Notes under the pieces: generated by a model
Told to the model about the DNA's origin: nothing
Database searches by the model: none
Seen by the model: the letters and a program-made list of their open reading frames with translations, nothing else
NCBI GenBank assembly: GCA_023150345.1
Contig: JAKLLB010000006.1
Span: 46,464-110,463, forward strand
Length of the DNA stretch: 64,000 bases
Direction of reading: 5' to 3'
DNA from: Aquabacterium sp.
GTDB lineage: Bacteria > Pseudomonadota > Gammaproteobacteria > Burkholderiales > Burkholderiaceae_C
Shown here: piece after piece, positions 28,439 to 38,223 of the stretch
Layout: every line of letters begins with the position of its first letter
How positions within the stretch are numbered: position 1 is the stretch's first letter
Made by a program: the position numbers and the translations under genes

Positions 28439-29590
28439 CTACTTGAACAGGTCCTTCACCCGGTCGGTCCAGCTCTTGGCATTGGGCGAGTGCTTGTCGC
28501 CGCCCTTGCGCAGAGACTCGTCGAGCTCGCGCAGCAGCTTGCGCTGGTGCTCGGTGAGCTTGACGGGTGTTTCGACCGCCACATGGCAGTACAGATCGCC
28601 CGGGTAGCTGGATCGCAGTCCCTTGATGCCCTTGCCGCGCAGGCGGAAGGTCTTGCCGTGTTGCGTGCCTTCGGGCAGTTCGATCTCGGCCTTGCCGCTG
28701 AGGGTGGGAACTTCGATGGCACCGCCAAGCGCGGCTGTGATCAGTGAAACCGGCACTGTGCAGTGCAGGTCGTCGCTGTCGCGCTCGAAGATATCGTGTT
28801 CCTTGATGCGGATCTCGATGAAGAGGTCGCCCGGAGGTCCTCCGTTCGTTCCTGGCTCGCCGTTGCCTGTCGAGCGGATGCGCATCCCCTCGTTGATGCC
28901 GGCTGGAATCTTGACTTCCAGCGTCTTCTGCCGCTTGATTCGACCGGCACCGTTGCAGCTGGTGCACGGCTCGGGAATGATCTTGCCGCTGCCATGGCAG
29001 TGCGGGCACGTCTGCTGGATGCTGAAGAAGCCCTGGCGCATGTGCACCGTGCCGCTGCCGTTGCAGGCCGTGCAGGTCTTGGCGCTGGTGCCGGGCTTGG
29101 CGCCGCTGCCGTGACAGGCGTCACAGGTATCCCAGCTGGGAATGCGGATCTGGGCATCCTTGCCCAGCGCTGCTTCTTCCAGGGTGATCTCCATCGCATA
29201 GGACAGATCGGCCCCGCGGTACACCTGCGAGCCGCCGCCGCCGCCGCGACGACCTCCGTTGAAGATGTCGCCGAAGATGTCACCGAAGGCCTCAGCGAAG
29301 CCTCCGAAGCCCTCGGCCCCGGCGCCGCCTCGAAAGCCCGCTCCCATACCGCTGTTGGGGTCGACGCCGGCGTGGCCGTACTGGTCGTAGGCCGCTCGCT
29401 TCTGGGTATCGGAGAGCATCTCGTAGGCCTCCTTGGCCTCCTTGAACTTCTCCTCGGCCTTCTTGGCGTCGTCACCCTGGTTGCGGTCAGGGTGGTGCTT
29501 CATGGCCAGCTTGCGGTAGGCCTTCTTGATGTCGTCGTCGGTCGCGTTGCGGGGCACGCCCAGGACGTCGTAGTAGTCGCGCTTGGCCAT
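28439..29590 (-). CDS. dnaJ: Chaperone protein DnaJ
   Basis: Hsp40 co-chaperone, 383 residues, that stimulates DnaK ATPase and delivers substrates. The J domain carries HPD in [11 protein letters not shown] (about residue 33). A Gly/Phe-rich region (about 77-125) includes a run of glycines. Four zinc motifs follow: [24 protein letters not shown] and CTSCNGAG. Then comes the substrate-binding C-terminal domain. It lies 107 bases after dnaK in the grpE-dnaK-dnaJ group. Confidence 0.98.
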   Translation of the reverse strand: MAKRDYYDVLGVPRNATDDDIKKAYRKLAMKHHPDRNQGDDAKKAEEKFKEAKEAYEMLSDTQKRAAYDQYGHAGVDPNSGMGAGFRGGAGAEGFGGFAEAFGDIFGDIFNGGRRGGGGGSQVYRGADLSYAMEITLEEAALGKDAQIRIPSWDTCDACHGSGAKPGTSAKTCTACNGSGTVHMRQGFFSIQQTCPHCHGSGKIIPEPCTSCNGAGRIKRQKTLEVKIPAGINEGMRIRSTGNGEPGTNGGPPGDLFIEIRIKEHDIFERDSDDLHCTVPVSLITAALGGAIEVPTLSGKAEIELPEGTQHGKTFRLRGKGIKGLRSSYPGDLYCHVAVETPVKLTEHQRKLLRELDESLRKGGDKHSPNAKSWTDRVKDLFK

Positions 29591-29697
29591 CGATCACTCG
29601 AAAGGGTAGGAATCAATTCGCCGCGCCGGGCCGCGGGCAGCGCCCGCCGGCTCGAGCGCGGCGCGTCTTCAGCTCGGGCCGCGAGGCCCGGCCCAGG

Positions 29698-31653
29698 TCA
29701 CTTCTTGACTTCCTTGAATTCGGCGTCCACCACGTTGTCGTCGGCCGGCTTGCCGGCGCCGGCCTGCGCCGCGCCATCGCCCGGGGCCGCGCCTGCAGCC
29801 CCGGCGGCACCGGCGGCGGCCTGCTCGGCCTGCATGTCCGCGTACATCTTCTCGCCGAGCTTCTGGCTCACTGTCATCAGCGCCTCGGTGCGCGACTCGA
29901 TGGTGGCCTTGTCGTCGCCCTTGAGCGCTTCCTCGACTTCCTTGATGGCGGCCTCGATCTTCTCTTTCTCGCCGGCGTCGAGCTTGTCGCCGTGCTCGCC
30001 CAGGCTCTTCTTGACCGAATGCACCATGGCATCGGCCTGGTTGCGGGCCTGCACCAGTTCGAGCTTGCGGTGATCCTCGGCCGCATTGAGTTCGGCATCC
30101 TTCACCATCTTCTGGATCTCGTCCTCGGACAATCCCGAATTGGCCTTGATGGTGATCTTGTTTTCCTTGCCGGTGGCCTTGTCCTTGGCGCCGACGTGCA
30201 GGATGCCGTTGGCATCGATGTCGAACGTGACCTCGATCTGTGGCAACCCACGCGGTGCCGGCGGGATACCCTCGAGGTTGAACTCGCCCAGGCTCTTGTT
30301 GCCGGCGGCCATTTCGCGCTCGCCCTGGAACACCTTGATGGTCACCGCGGGCTGGTTGTCGTCGGCGGTGGAGAACACCTGGCTGAACTTGGTCGGAATG
30401 GTGGTGTTCTTCTTGATCATCTTGGTCATGACGCCGCCCAGGGTCTCGATGCCCAGCGACAGCGGCGTGACGTCCAGCAGCAGCACGTCCTTGCGCTCGC
30501 CGCCCAGCACCTGGCCCTGGATGGCGGCGCCCACGGCCACCGCCTCGTCGGGGTTGACGTCCTTGCGCGGCTCCTTGCCGAAGAACTCCTTGACCTTTTC
30601 CTGCACCTTGGGCATGCGCGTCATGCCACCGACCAGGATCACGTCGTCGATCTCGCTGACCTTGACGCCGGCGTCCTTGATCGCGATCTTGCACGGCTCG
30701 ATCGTTCGCGCGATGAGCTCATCGACCAGCGACTCGAGCTTGGCACGGGTGAGCTTGATGTTCAGGTGCTTGGGGCCCGAGGCGTCGGCCGTGATGTACG
30801 GCAGGTTGACATCGGTTTGCGTGCTGTTCGAGAGCTCGATCTTGGCCTTCTCGGCGGCTTCCTTCAGCCGCTGCAGGGCCAGCACGTCCTTGGTCAGGTC
30901 GACGCCTTGCTCCTTCCTGAACTCGGTGACGATGTAGTCGATGATGCGCTGGTCGAAGTCCTCGCCACCGAGGAACGTGTCGCCGTTGGTGGAGAGCACC
31001 TCGAACTGCTTTTCGCCGTCGACATCGGCGATCTCGATGATGGAGATGTCGAAGGTGCCACCGCCCAGGTCGAACACCGCGATCTTGCGGTCGCCCTTGC
31101 CGTGCTTGTCCAGGCCGAAGGCCAGGGCGGCTGCGGTGGGTTCGTTGATGATGCGCTTGACGTCCAGGCCGGCGATGCGGCCGGCGTCCTTCGTGGCCTG
31201 GCGCTGGCTGTCGTTGAAGTAGGCCGGCACCGTGATCACGGCCTCGGTGACTTCCTCACCCAGGTAGTCCTCGGCCGTCTTCTTCATCTTGCGCAGCACT
31301 TCGGCGCTCACCTGCGGCGGCGCGAGCTTCTTGCCGCGCACCTCGATCCAGGCGTCGCCGTTGTCGGCCGCGGCAATCTTGTAGGGCATCAGGTCGATGT
31401 CCTTCTGCACTTCCTTCTCGGTGAACTTGCGGCCGATCAGGCGTTTGGCGGCGTAGACCGTGTTCTTCGGGTTGGTGACGGCCTGGCGCTTGGCGCTGGC
31501 ACCCACCAGCACCTCGCCATCTTCCTGGTAGGCGATGATGGATGGCGTGGTGCGTGCGCCTTCGGAGTTCTCGATCACCTTGGTCGAGTTGCCCTCCATG
31601 ATGGCTACGCACGAATTGGTGGTGCCCAGGTCGATGCCGATGATCTTGCCCAT
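29698..31653 (-). CDS. dnaK: Chaperone protein DnaK (Hsp70)
   Basis: Hsp70 chaperone, 651 residues. It opens [20 protein letters not shown], carries the phosphate-2 loop in [15 protein letters not shown], and ends with the acidic EEVD-like bacterial tail (DAEFKEVKK) after a Gly/Ala-rich linker. A good AGGAGAA lies upstream of ATG 31653. The gap between grpE and dnaK holds a second sigma-32-like promoter, so dnaK-dnaJ may be induced independently of grpE. Confidence 0.99.
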   Translation of the reverse strand: MGKIIGIDLGTTNSCVAIMEGNSTKVIENSEGARTTPSIIAYQEDGEVLVGASAKRQAVTNPKNTVYAAKRLIGRKFTEKEVQKDIDLMPYKIAAADNGDAWIEVRGKKLAPPQVSAEVLRKMKKTAEDYLGEEVTEAVITVPAYFNDSQRQATKDAGRIAGLDVKRIINEPTAAALAFGLDKHGKGDRKIAVFDLGGGTFDISIIEIADVDGEKQFEVLSTNGDTFLGGEDFDQRIIDYIVTEFRKEQGVDLTKDVLALQRLKEAAEKAKIELSNSTQTDVNLPYITADASGPKHLNIKLTRAKLESLVDELIARTIEPCKIAIKDAGVKVSEIDDVILVGGMTRMPKVQEKVKEFFGKEPRKDVNPDEAVAVGAAIQGQVLGGERKDVLLLDVTPLSLGIETLGGVMTKMIKKNTTIPTKFSQVFSTADDNQPAVTIKVFQGEREMAAGNKSLGEFNLEGIPPAPRGLPQIEVTFDIDANGILHVGAKDKATGKENKITIKANSGLSEDEIQKMVKDAELNAAEDHRKLELVQARNQADAMVHSVKKSLGEHGDKLDAGEKEKIEAAIKEVEEALKGDDKATIESRTEALMTVSQKLGEKMYADMQAEQAAAGAAGAAGAAPGDGAAQAGAGKPADDNVVDAEFKEVKK

Positions 31654-31690
31654 GTGGTTCTCCTGCGGGGAATTGGTTCGGTTGTCTTCG

Positions 31691-31718
31691 AGTTGTGGTC
31701 CGGGCCGCGGCTTTCAAG
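31691..31718 (-). promoter_or_regulatory. Candidate sigma-32 promoter upstream of dnaK
   Basis: On the minus strand CTTGAAA (31718-31712) is followed after 13 bases by CCACAACT (31698-31691), six of eight matches to the heat-shock -10. The -35 is perfect, and the start of transcription would lie about 30 bases before dnaK. Confidence 0.55.
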
Positions 31719-31742
31719 GGCGGGCGGCTTCGGGCGTGTGTA

Positions 31743-32273
31743 CTACTTGGGTGCGGCGACCGTGACCAGGGCAGGCCGCAGCACGCGATCGGCGATCAGG
31801 TAGCCTTTCTGCAGCACCGCCACCACGGTGTTGGCCTCCTGCTCGGCCGGCACCATGCTGATGGCCTGGTGCTGGTGCGGGTCGAACTTGGTGCCCGCTG
31901 GCGGCGCAATCTGCAGTACCTTGTTGCGCTCCAGCGCGGCCGCGAGTTGCCGCAAGGTGGCATGAACGCCTTCGAGCACCTGCTCGACGCTCGCGCCGGG
32001 CGTGGCGATCGCCGCTTCGAGGCTGTCCTTGACCGGAAGCAGGCTCTCGGCGAACGCATCGATGGCGAACTTGCGTGCCTTGGAAACCTCCTCGTCGGCG
32101 CGACGGCGGACGTTCTCGACCTCGGCCTTGGCCCGAAGGAAGGCGTCGGACACCTCGGCGTGGCGGGCCTGCCACTCCGCGAGCTGCTGCTCGACGGTGG
32201 CACCTGCCGCGTCTGCGGGGGGCGAAGCCGGCTCTGTGCTCGGCGGGGTAGGCTCGATGGGCGGTTGGCTCAT
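31743..32273 (-). CDS. grpE: Nucleotide exchange factor GrpE
   Basis: GrpE, 176 residues, releases ADP from DnaK. A disordered Pro/Glu-rich N-terminus precedes a long coiled coil (about 35-90), and the C-terminal beta domain contains [13 protein letters not shown] and ends near [20 protein letters not shown] 32273 is preferred: the open frame to 32471 would include the sigma-32 promoter. It is the first gene of grpE-dnaK-dnaJ. Confidence 0.97.
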   Translation of the reverse strand: MSQPPIEPTPPSTEPASPPADAAGATVEQQLAEWQARHAEVSDAFLRAKAEVENVRRRADEEVSKARKFAIDAFAESLLPVKDSLEAAIATPGASVEQVLEGVHATLRQLAAALERNKVLQIAPPAGTKFDPHQHQAISMVPAEQEANTVVAVLQKGYLIADRVLRPALVTVAAPK

Positions 32274-32315
32274 GGAATGGGTGCGGTGCAGTGGTGTGAT
32301 ACGCGTCGGGTCCGG

Positions 32316-32343
32316 ATATGGGGGCGTGCTCGGGCGGTTCAAG
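32316..32343 (-). promoter_or_regulatory. Sigma-32 (RpoH) promoter of grpE-dnaK-dnaJ
   Basis: On the minus strand CTTGAAC (32343-32337) and CCCCATAT (32323-32316) are separated by 13 bases, close to the heat-shock consensus CTTGAAA-N11-14-CCCCATNT. The predicted start lies about 35 bases before grpE. Confidence 0.8.
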
Positions 32344-32443
32344 GGCCAGCCCGCGTGACGGCAATTGGCTTGAGCTGAGTCAAGTTCGGCGAGTCGGCGA
32401 TCAGCCTCGCCGGGAGCCAGGGAATCGCCGCGCGCCAGTCGGG

Positions 32444-32899
32444 TCAGGTGGAGTCGATCGATGCGCTCCAACGTTGCCAGTCGACCTGGGTACGTTCGAT
32501 GGCACGGCGATCGCGCTTGGTCGGCCGACCTTGCGTGATCGCATGCGCGGGCTCGCTCGCCAGCCGCCGCGCACTTGCGGCGGCAGCCCGAAGGGCAAGG
32601 CTGGCAGCGGACTCCTCGTACATCGTCTGGGCCACGATCGCCGGCCCGCGGATCGCACTGAGGGCACGGACGACCACGGTGCGCGACACATCACCTTGGC
32701 GCACCTGGAGTTCATCGCCCACTCGGACCTCGCGTGCGGACTTGGCGGCCTGCCCGTTGACCGTCACCCGGCCTCGGCCCACTTCATCGGCCGCCAGCGA
32801 CCGCGTCTTGTAGAACCGGGCGGCCCACAGCCACTTGTCCAGCCGCATGCCGGTCGGCTCGCCTGCCTGTTGAATGGTGCCTCGTCCCCGTTGGCTCAT
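32444..32899 (-). CDS. hslR: Hsp15-like S4-domain RNA-binding protein
   Basis: HslR family, 151 residues. In E. coli, Hsp15 binds stalled 50S subunits carrying nascent chains and helps to recycle them. The S4 domain is [19 protein letters not shown] with [20 protein letters not shown], followed by a basic C-terminal tail ([13 protein letters not shown]). ATG 32899 overlaps the stop of the upstream histidine kinase (ATGA), so it is co-transcribed with the two-component genes, yet it also sits directly before the grpE heat-shock promoter. Internal Met18 is an alternative start. Confidence 0.92.
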   Translation of the reverse strand: MSQRGRGTIQQAGEPTGMRLDKWLWAARFYKTRSLAADEVGRGRVTVNGQAAKSAREVRVGDELQVRQGDVSRTVVVRALSAIRGPAIVAQTMYEESAASLALRAAAASARRLASEPAHAITQGRPTKRDRRAIERTQVDWQRWSASIDST

Positions 32900-34359
32900 G
32901 ACCCCGGATTGTCCGCCAACGGCAGCGAGGCGCGAGCGTGCAGCCCTGCAATCGGGTGTCGGGTGGCGGCTGCATCGCCTGTGGTGGCAGGCTGGTTCTC
33001 GAGCATCAACTCACCGCCGAGTGACTGCACGATCTCTCGGCAGATGGCCAGGCCCAGCCCGCTACCGCTGCCTGGATCGCCGGCGGCAAACGGCTGGCAC
33101 AGGCGCGGACGCAGCGAGTCCGGAATACCGGGCCCGCTGTCGATGATTGCAAGCACGGCGCTGCCGTCGCGCGCCTGCACGGACACGGACAGCCGCCCCA
33201 GCGGCGGGCTGTGCCGGATCGCGTTGTGAAGCAGGTTGCGGGCCAGCTCTCGCAACGCCCACTCGTGTGCGGAAACTGGAGCGGGTTCGGTCTCGATGTC
33301 GAAGTCGAGTTGGCGATCGGCCACCAGCGGAGCCAGATCGAGCGCGACAGCGCGTACCACGCTGGACCAGTCGACCACTCCGTGCGACGTCTGGCGCCGC
33401 AGTTGCTCCACCTTGGCCAGCGCCAGCATCTGGTTGGCCAGTTGGGTCGCCCGGTCCACCGTTGCGGCCATTTCGGCCAGTGCCTGCTCAGGCGCCACGT
33501 CGCCGCGACGTGCGGACTGCACCTGCGTCTTCAGGACCGCCAGGGGCGTTCTCAGTTGGTGCGAGGCGTCGCGCACGAACCGCTTCTGATGCTCCAGCAA
33601 GTGCTGCAGACCCTCTATGACCTGATTGGTGGCCGCCACCAGGGGCTGAAGCTCGCGCGGGGCTTCCGGGGCCGACAGCGGGGTGAGATCACCCTGTCCG
33701 CGCTGCGACAGGTGCAGGCTGAGCAGGCGAACCGGGCGGGTGACGCGCTGGACCACCCACACGACGACGCCCGCGAGAACGGCCACCAGCGCCACCTGAC
33801 GCCACAGCGTGTCCATCAGCAGTTCACGTGCCAGCGTGTGGCGCAATTCGAGCGTCTCGGCCACCTGAATGGTGGCCATGCCTTGGCCCGCTGCGCCGGC
33901 AACCGGCTGCAGCAGCACGGCCACGCGCACGGGTTGCCCGCGGAACTGGCCGTCATAGAAATCGACCAGCGCGGCGTACGGGCCCTTGACCGGCAGTGTC
34001 CCACGCCAGGCGGGCAGGTCGTCGAAACCCGACACCATCTCGCCGCCAAACCCGCTGACGCGATAGAAGATGCGGCTGCGGTTGTCGGCTTCGAAAGGCT
34101 CCAGCGCTGAATACGGCAATGTCGCACTCAGGATCGGGCCGTCGGGGCCGTCCGAAACCTCGAGCTGTTCGCCGATGGCCTTGGCCGACGCCAACAGTGT
34201 GCGGTCGTAGGCCGTATCGGCCGCGCGCAGGGCCTGGCGGTACAGGCCGGCACTGTTGAACACCACGAGCACGATGACGGGCAAGAGGATGCCCACCAGC
34301 AACTGGCGACGCAGTGACGAGCGTGCCGGCGCACTCGCGCTGGGTTGAGTGCCGGACAT
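32896..34359 (-). CDS. TctE-like sensor histidine kinase
   Basis: Membrane-bound sensor kinase, 487 residues. One membrane segment lies near residues 19-38, a periplasmic 2CSK-type domain follows (about 40-180), then a second membrane segment (about 188-207), a HAMP-like region, the H-box FVRDASHQLRTPLAVL, N-box ARNLLHNAIRHSPP, and G-boxes DSGPGIP and SGLGLAICREIV. It directly follows its response regulator with no gap and overlaps hslR. The tctCBA operon transcribed divergently just beyond the regulator suggests that it senses the same carboxylate (inference; TctD/TctE precedent). Confidence 0.92.
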   Translation of the reverse strand: MSGTQPSASAPARSSLRRQLLVGILLPVIVLVVFNSAGLYRQALRAADTAYDRTLLASAKAIGEQLEVSDGPDGPILSATLPYSALEPFEADNRSRIFYRVSGFGGEMVSGFDDLPAWRGTLPVKGPYAALVDFYDGQFRGQPVRVAVLLQPVAGAAGQGMATIQVAETLELRHTLARELLMDTLWRQVALVAVLAGVVVWVVQRVTRPVRLLSLHLSQRGQGDLTPLSAPEAPRELQPLVAATNQVIEGLQHLLEHQKRFVRDASHQLRTPLAVLKTQVQSARRGDVAPEQALAEMAATVDRATQLANQMLALAKVEQLRRQTSHGVVDWSSVVRAVALDLAPLVADRQLDFDIETEPAPVSAHEWALRELARNLLHNAIRHSPPLGRLSVSVQARDGSAVLAIIDSGPGIPDSLRPRLCQPFAAGDPGSGSGLGLAICREIVQSLGGELMLENQPATTGDAAATRHPIAGLHARASLPLADNPGS

Positions 34360-35031
34360 CTACGCGGCCTTGAGCAGATAGCCCAATCCGCGCAGGGTGA
34401 CCAGCTGCGCGCCGGTTCCGGCCAACCGCTTGCGCAGGCGGTAGGCCACCACCTCGATGGCCTCGTAAGCCACATCCGGCTCGTGCGGAAACACCAGCCC
34501 GAACAAGCGCTCCTTCGACACCGCTTGCCCAGGGCGGGCCAGCACGGCGCGCAGGAGTGCGGCTTCGCGCGGCGCCAGTTCGAGCACCCGGTCGTGGTGG
34601 TAGATCGCGCCGCTGGCTTCGTCGTGGTGCAGACCGCAGAAGCGGGCAGGCGCGGCGGACGCCGCCGACGGCGATCGTCGGCGCACGAGAGCCCGCACCC
34701 TCGCCTCGAGCTCGTCCAGATCGAAGGGTTTTGGCAGGTAGTCGTCGGCCCCGGTGTTGAGGCCGATGACGCGGTCGCCGACGGTGCCGCGCGCCGTGAG
34801 GATGAGCACCGGCGTGTCCAACCCGCTTTGCCGGGCTTGCGCAAGCACGTTGAGCCCGTCGCAGCCCGGCAGGCTCAGGTCGAGCAGCACCACGTCGGGA
34901 CGGCTCGACTGCCATTGCTGCAGCGCGAGGTTGCCGTCGCGACAGCCCGCAACGGCGAAGCCCGCTCGCTCGAGCGCGCGGCTCAGGGTGGCGTGCATCG
35001 CCGGATCGTCCTCGACCAGCAGGATCTTCAC
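34360..35031 (-). CDS. OmpR-family response regulator (TctD-like)
   Basis: Two-domain regulator, 223 residues from GTG 35031. The receiver has the acidic pair in LLVEDDP, phosphoacceptor Asp in VVLLDLSLPG and Lys in YLPKPF; a winged-helix DNA-binding domain follows and ends LRGLGYLLKAA. GTG 35031 is chosen because TAAGGT lies seven bases upstream and the protein then starts VKILLVEDD as relatives do; ATG 35079 would add 16 residues. It is the first gene of the regulator-kinase-hslR unit and diverges from tctC across 148 bases, a likely place for its binding sites. Confidence 0.93.
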   Translation of the reverse strand: MKILLVEDDPAMHATLSRALERAGFAVAGCRDGNLALQQWQSSRPDVVLLDLSLPGCDGLNVLAQARQSGLDTPVLILTARGTVGDRVIGLNTGADDYLPKPFDLDELEARVRALVRRRSPSAASAAPARFCGLHHDEASGAIYHHDRVLELAPREAALLRAVLARPGQAVSKERLFGLVFPHEPDVAYEAIEVVAYRLRKRLAGTGAQLVTLRGLGYLLKAA

Positions 35032-35179
35032 GGCCGTGACCTTAGCACCGCGGTCCTCGCCTGAAGCGGGCCAGTTCATAGCGGTGGACCTGAGGGTTTG
35101 CCCGGGGGTATCGGACAGCAGAGTGACAGCCCGGCCGACGACGATCGCTTATCGCAATTCCATCCGTACAGGAGTGACC

Positions 35180-36139
35180 ATGCGTCGAGACGAGTTCGTG
35201 AAGTCGATGGCCGCGTTGGTGGCGGCCAGCACCCTGCCACTGGCCGTGCGGGCGGCCGACAACCTGAAGATGATGATTCCGGCCAACCCCGGTGGCGGTT
35301 GGGACAGCACCGGCCGTGCATTGGGCAAGGCCTTGATGGAAGCGGGGGCTGCCGCATCAGTCAGCTACGAGAACAAGGGTGGCGCTGCGGGCGCGATCGG
35401 ACTGGCACAGTTCGTCAATGCGTCCAAGGGCGATCCGAACGCGCTGATGGTGATGGGCGCGGTGATGCTGGGCGGCATCATCACCGGCAAGCCACCGGTG
35501 TCGATCACCCAGGCCACGCCGATTGCACGCCTGACCAGCGAATACAACGTCTTCGTGCTGCCGGCGAACTCGCCGTTCAAGACGATGAAGGATGTGATCG
35601 AGCAGCTCAAGAAGGATCCCGGCAGCGTGAAGTGGGGTGGCGGCTCACGGGGCTCCACCGAGCACATCGCCGCAGCCATGATCGCCCGCGCCGTTGGCGT
35701 GGATGCCGCCAAGATCAACTACGTGCCATTCCGCGGCGGCGGCGAGGCGACGGCTGCCATCCTCGGGGGCAATGTCACCGTGGGGGGCAGCGGCTACAGC
35801 GAGTTCCAGCAGTACATCGAGGCCGGAAAGATGAAGCCCATCGGCGTGACCTCGGATGTGCGGCTGAAGGGCATCGACATCCCGACGCTGATCGAGCAGG
35901 GCATCCCGGTCGAGATCGGCAACTGGCGGGGTGTGTACGCGGCGCCGGGCATCGCGGCGACGCGTCGCCGCGAGCTCACCGACATGGTGGTGCGCGCGAC
36001 CCAGAGCGCCTCCTGGCAGGAGGCGCTGAAGAAGAACAACTGGACCAGCGCGGTGATGGGCGGCGCCAAGTTCGAGGACTTCGTCGACCGCGAGTTCGCT
36101 GCTCTGCGCGCGGTGATGGTCAAGGCCGGAATGATCTGA
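35180..36139 (+). CDS. tctC: Tripartite tricarboxylate transporter substrate-binding protein TctC
   Basis: Periplasmic solute receptor of the TTT family, 319 residues, with a signal peptide ending near LAVRAAD (about residue 24). Mature sequence shows MMIPANPGGGWDSTGRALG and SYENKGGAAGAIG, typical ligand-binding loops for carboxylates. ATG 35180 follows GGAG by five bases. First gene of tctC-tctB-tctA and divergent from the TctD-like regulator. The exact ligand (citrate, tartrate, other) is not readable. Confidence 0.95.
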   Translation: MRRDEFVKSMAALVAASTLPLAVRAADNLKMMIPANPGGGWDSTGRALGKALMEAGAAASVSYENKGGAAGAIGLAQFVNASKGDPNALMVMGAVMLGGIITGKPPVSITQATPIARLTSEYNVFVLPANSPFKTMKDVIEQLKKDPGSVKWGGGSRGSTEHIAAAMIARAVGVDAAKINYVPFRGGGEATAAILGGNVTVGGSGYSEFQQYIEAGKMKPIGVTSDVRLKGIDIPTLIEQGIPVEIGNWRGVYAAPGIAATRRRELTDMVVRATQSASWQEALKKNNWTSAVMGGAKFEDFVDREFAALRAVMVKAGMI

Positions 36140-36154
36140 CCGAGGACCTCTCAG

Positions 36155-36670
36155 ATGAGTGACGCACAGTCGCCGGCGGTGAGCCGGCAACTCGCAATCG
36201 GTGCCGGCGTGCTGGCCGTCGGCGCCGTGCTGGCTGCGGGCGCCCTGGCGATTCCGGCCGACGCCGGTTACGCAGGCGTCGGGCCGAACTTCCTGCCCTG
36301 GGTGGTGGCTGCGGTGCTGGCGCTCTGTGGCGGACGTCTCATCTGGGAGGCAACCCACGGTGGCTTTCGGCAGATGGAGGTGCCCTCGGGGGCCGCTCGG
36401 GGGGACTGGCGCGCATTGGCCTGGGTCGCCGCTGGTGTGCTGACCAATGCAGCGACGATCACGCGCATCGGGTTCGTGCTCAGCTGTACTGTCTGCTTCG
36501 CGCTGGCCGTGCGCGGCCTGCGCCAGGCCGAAGGTCGTGCCGCCGGCGGCGTTCGTCAGGCACTGATGGACGTGGCCGTCGGCATGGCCATTACGCTGCC
36601 GGTGTACTGGCTGTTCACCCGGGTGCTGTCGATCTCGCTGCCGGGGCTCACCGGCACGGGGTGGCTCTGA
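36155..36670 (+). CDS. tctB: Tripartite tricarboxylate transporter small membrane subunit TctB
   Basis: Small membrane subunit, 171 residues, with four hydrophobic segments and the usual poorly conserved sequence. The assignment rests on size, topology and position between tctC (15 bases upstream) and tctA (10 bases downstream). Confidence 0.9.
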   Translation: MSDAQSPAVSRQLAIGAGVLAVGAVLAAGALAIPADAGYAGVGPNFLPWVVAAVLALCGGRLIWEATHGGFRQMEVPSGAARGDWRALAWVAAGVLTNAATITRIGFVLSCTVCFALAVRGLRQAEGRAAGGVRQALMDVAVGMAITLPVYWLFTRVLSISLPGLTGTGWL

Positions 36671-36680
36671 GAACGCGGCC

Positions 36681-38174
36681 ATGGACATCTGGAATCAACT
36701 GCTTGGTGGCTTTGCCACGGCGGCTACGCCGATCAACCTGTTGTGGGCATTCATCGGTTGCGCGGTGGGCACGGCGATCGGCGTGTTGCCCGGCCTGGGC
36801 CCGGCCGTGACCGTCGCGATGCTCTTGCCCATCACGACCCAGGTGGAGCCCACGGCGTCGATGATCTTCTTCGCGGGCATCTACTACGGCGCGATGTACG
36901 GTGGCTCGACCACGTCCATCCTGTTGAACACACCCGGCGAGACCGGGACCATGGTGACGGCGCTCGAGGGGTTCAAGATGGCGCGCAACGGCCGCGCCGG
37001 CGCCGCCCTGGCCACGTCGGCAATCGGCTCGTTCGTGGCGGGCACCATCGCCACTGTGCTGGTGACACTGTTTGCGCCCGTGGTGGCCGAGTTCGCGGTC
37101 AAGCTCGGGCCACCGGAGTACTTCTGCCTGATGCTGCTGGCGTTCACGACCGTGAGCGCCGTGCTCGGCCAGAGCACGTTGCGTGGCATGACGGCGCTGT
37201 TCATCGGCCTGGCCATCGGACTGATCGGCCTGGACCAGATCACCGGGCAGGTGCGTTACACGGCAGGTGTCCCGGAGTTCATGGACGGCATCGAGGTGGT
37301 GTTGGTGGCCGTTGGCCTGTTCGCAGTGGGCGAGACGCTGTACACGGCTCTGTACGAAGGGCGCAGCGTGACAGAGCTCAACCGCATGAACCGCGTGCAC
37401 ATGACCCGCGAGGAATGGCGTCGCTCCTGGCCCGCCTGGTTGCGCGGCACCGCGCTGGGATTTCCGTTTGGCACGGTGCCCGCCGGTGGATCCGAAATCC
37501 CGACGTTCCTGAGCTACGCCACTGAACGCAAGCTGTCCAAGCACCCGCATGAGTTCGGTACCACGGGCGCCATCGAAGGCGTGGCCGGTCCCGAGGCCGC
37601 GAACAACTCGGCGGTCACCGCGACATTGGTGCCGCTGCTCACATTGGGCATACCCACATCGGTCACGGCCGCCATCTTGCTGTCGGCGTTGCAGAACTAC
37701 GGCATTCAGGCCGGGCCGCAGCTGTTCCAGACGTCGTCGGCGCTGGTGTGGGCGATGATCGCCTCGCTGTACATCGGCAACGTCATGCTGCTGGTGCTCA
37801 ATCTGCCTCTCGTGGGCCTGTGGGTGAAGCTGTTGAAGATCCCCCGTGCGCCGCTGTACGCGGGGATCCTGGTGTTCGCTACCGTCGGTGTCTATGGCAT
37901 GCGCCAGAGCGCCTTCGACCTTTATCTCATGCTGGGAATCGGGCTGCTGGGTGTGTTGATGCGGCGCTATTCGTTCCCGACCGCGCCAGTGATCGTCGGG
38001 ATGATCCTCGGCCCCCTGGCCGAGGCGCAGATGCGCAACGCGCTGTCCATCGGCGAGGGCCGCTGGAGTGTCTTCATCGAGCGGCCAGCATCGGCAGTGC
38101 TGTTGGCCGTCTTGCTGGCCGTGTTGGTCGTGCCTCGCGTGTGGGCGATGCGGCGTCGGGTCCGCTTCGGCTGA
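36681..38174 (+). CDS. tctA: Tripartite tricarboxylate transporter large membrane subunit TctA
   Basis: Large permease subunit, 497 residues, with about 11-12 membrane segments. Family motifs are [39 protein letters not shown] and [20 protein letters not shown]. It uses the sodium or proton gradient with TctB and the TctC receptor. It converges with hemH across a short gap holding a hairpin. Confidence 0.97.
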   Translation: MDIWNQLLGGFATAATPINLLWAFIGCAVGTAIGVLPGLGPAVTVAMLLPITTQVEPTASMIFFAGIYYGAMYGGSTTSILLNTPGETGTMVTALEGFKMARNGRAGAALATSAIGSFVAGTIATVLVTLFAPVVAEFAVKLGPPEYFCLMLLAFTTVSAVLGQSTLRGMTALFIGLAIGLIGLDQITGQVRYTAGVPEFMDGIEVVLVAVGLFAVGETLYTALYEGRSVTELNRMNRVHMTREEWRRSWPAWLRGTALGFPFGTVPAGGSEIPTFLSYATERKLSKHPHEFGTTGAIEGVAGPEAANNSAVTATLVPLLTLGIPTSVTAAILLSALQNYGIQAGPQLFQTSSALVWAMIASLYIGNVMLLVLNLPLVGLWVKLLKIPRAPLYAGILVFATVGVYGMRQSAFDLYLMLGIGLLGVLMRRYSFPTAPVIVGMILGPLAEAQMRNALSIGEGRWSVFIERPASAVLLAVLLAVLVVPRVWAMRRRVRFG

Positions 38175-38195
38175 CGCGCGCGCACGCGGTCCTCA

Positions 38196-38223
38196 GCCGG
38201 CAACTGCCCCTCAGGTTGCCGGC
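38196..38223. terminator. Hairpin between convergent tctA and hemH
   Basis: GCCGGCAAC (38196-38204) pairs perfectly with GTTGCCGGC (38215-38223), loop of 10. It overlaps the hemH stop codon (38211-38213). Without a T-run on either side it is only a candidate bidirectional terminator. Confidence 0.4.

Noticed and set aside
29992-31803. 603-codon open frame antisense to dnaK
   Set aside because: Antisense frames over dnaK are a known artefact of its codon bias. The translation is low complexity and has no family motif.
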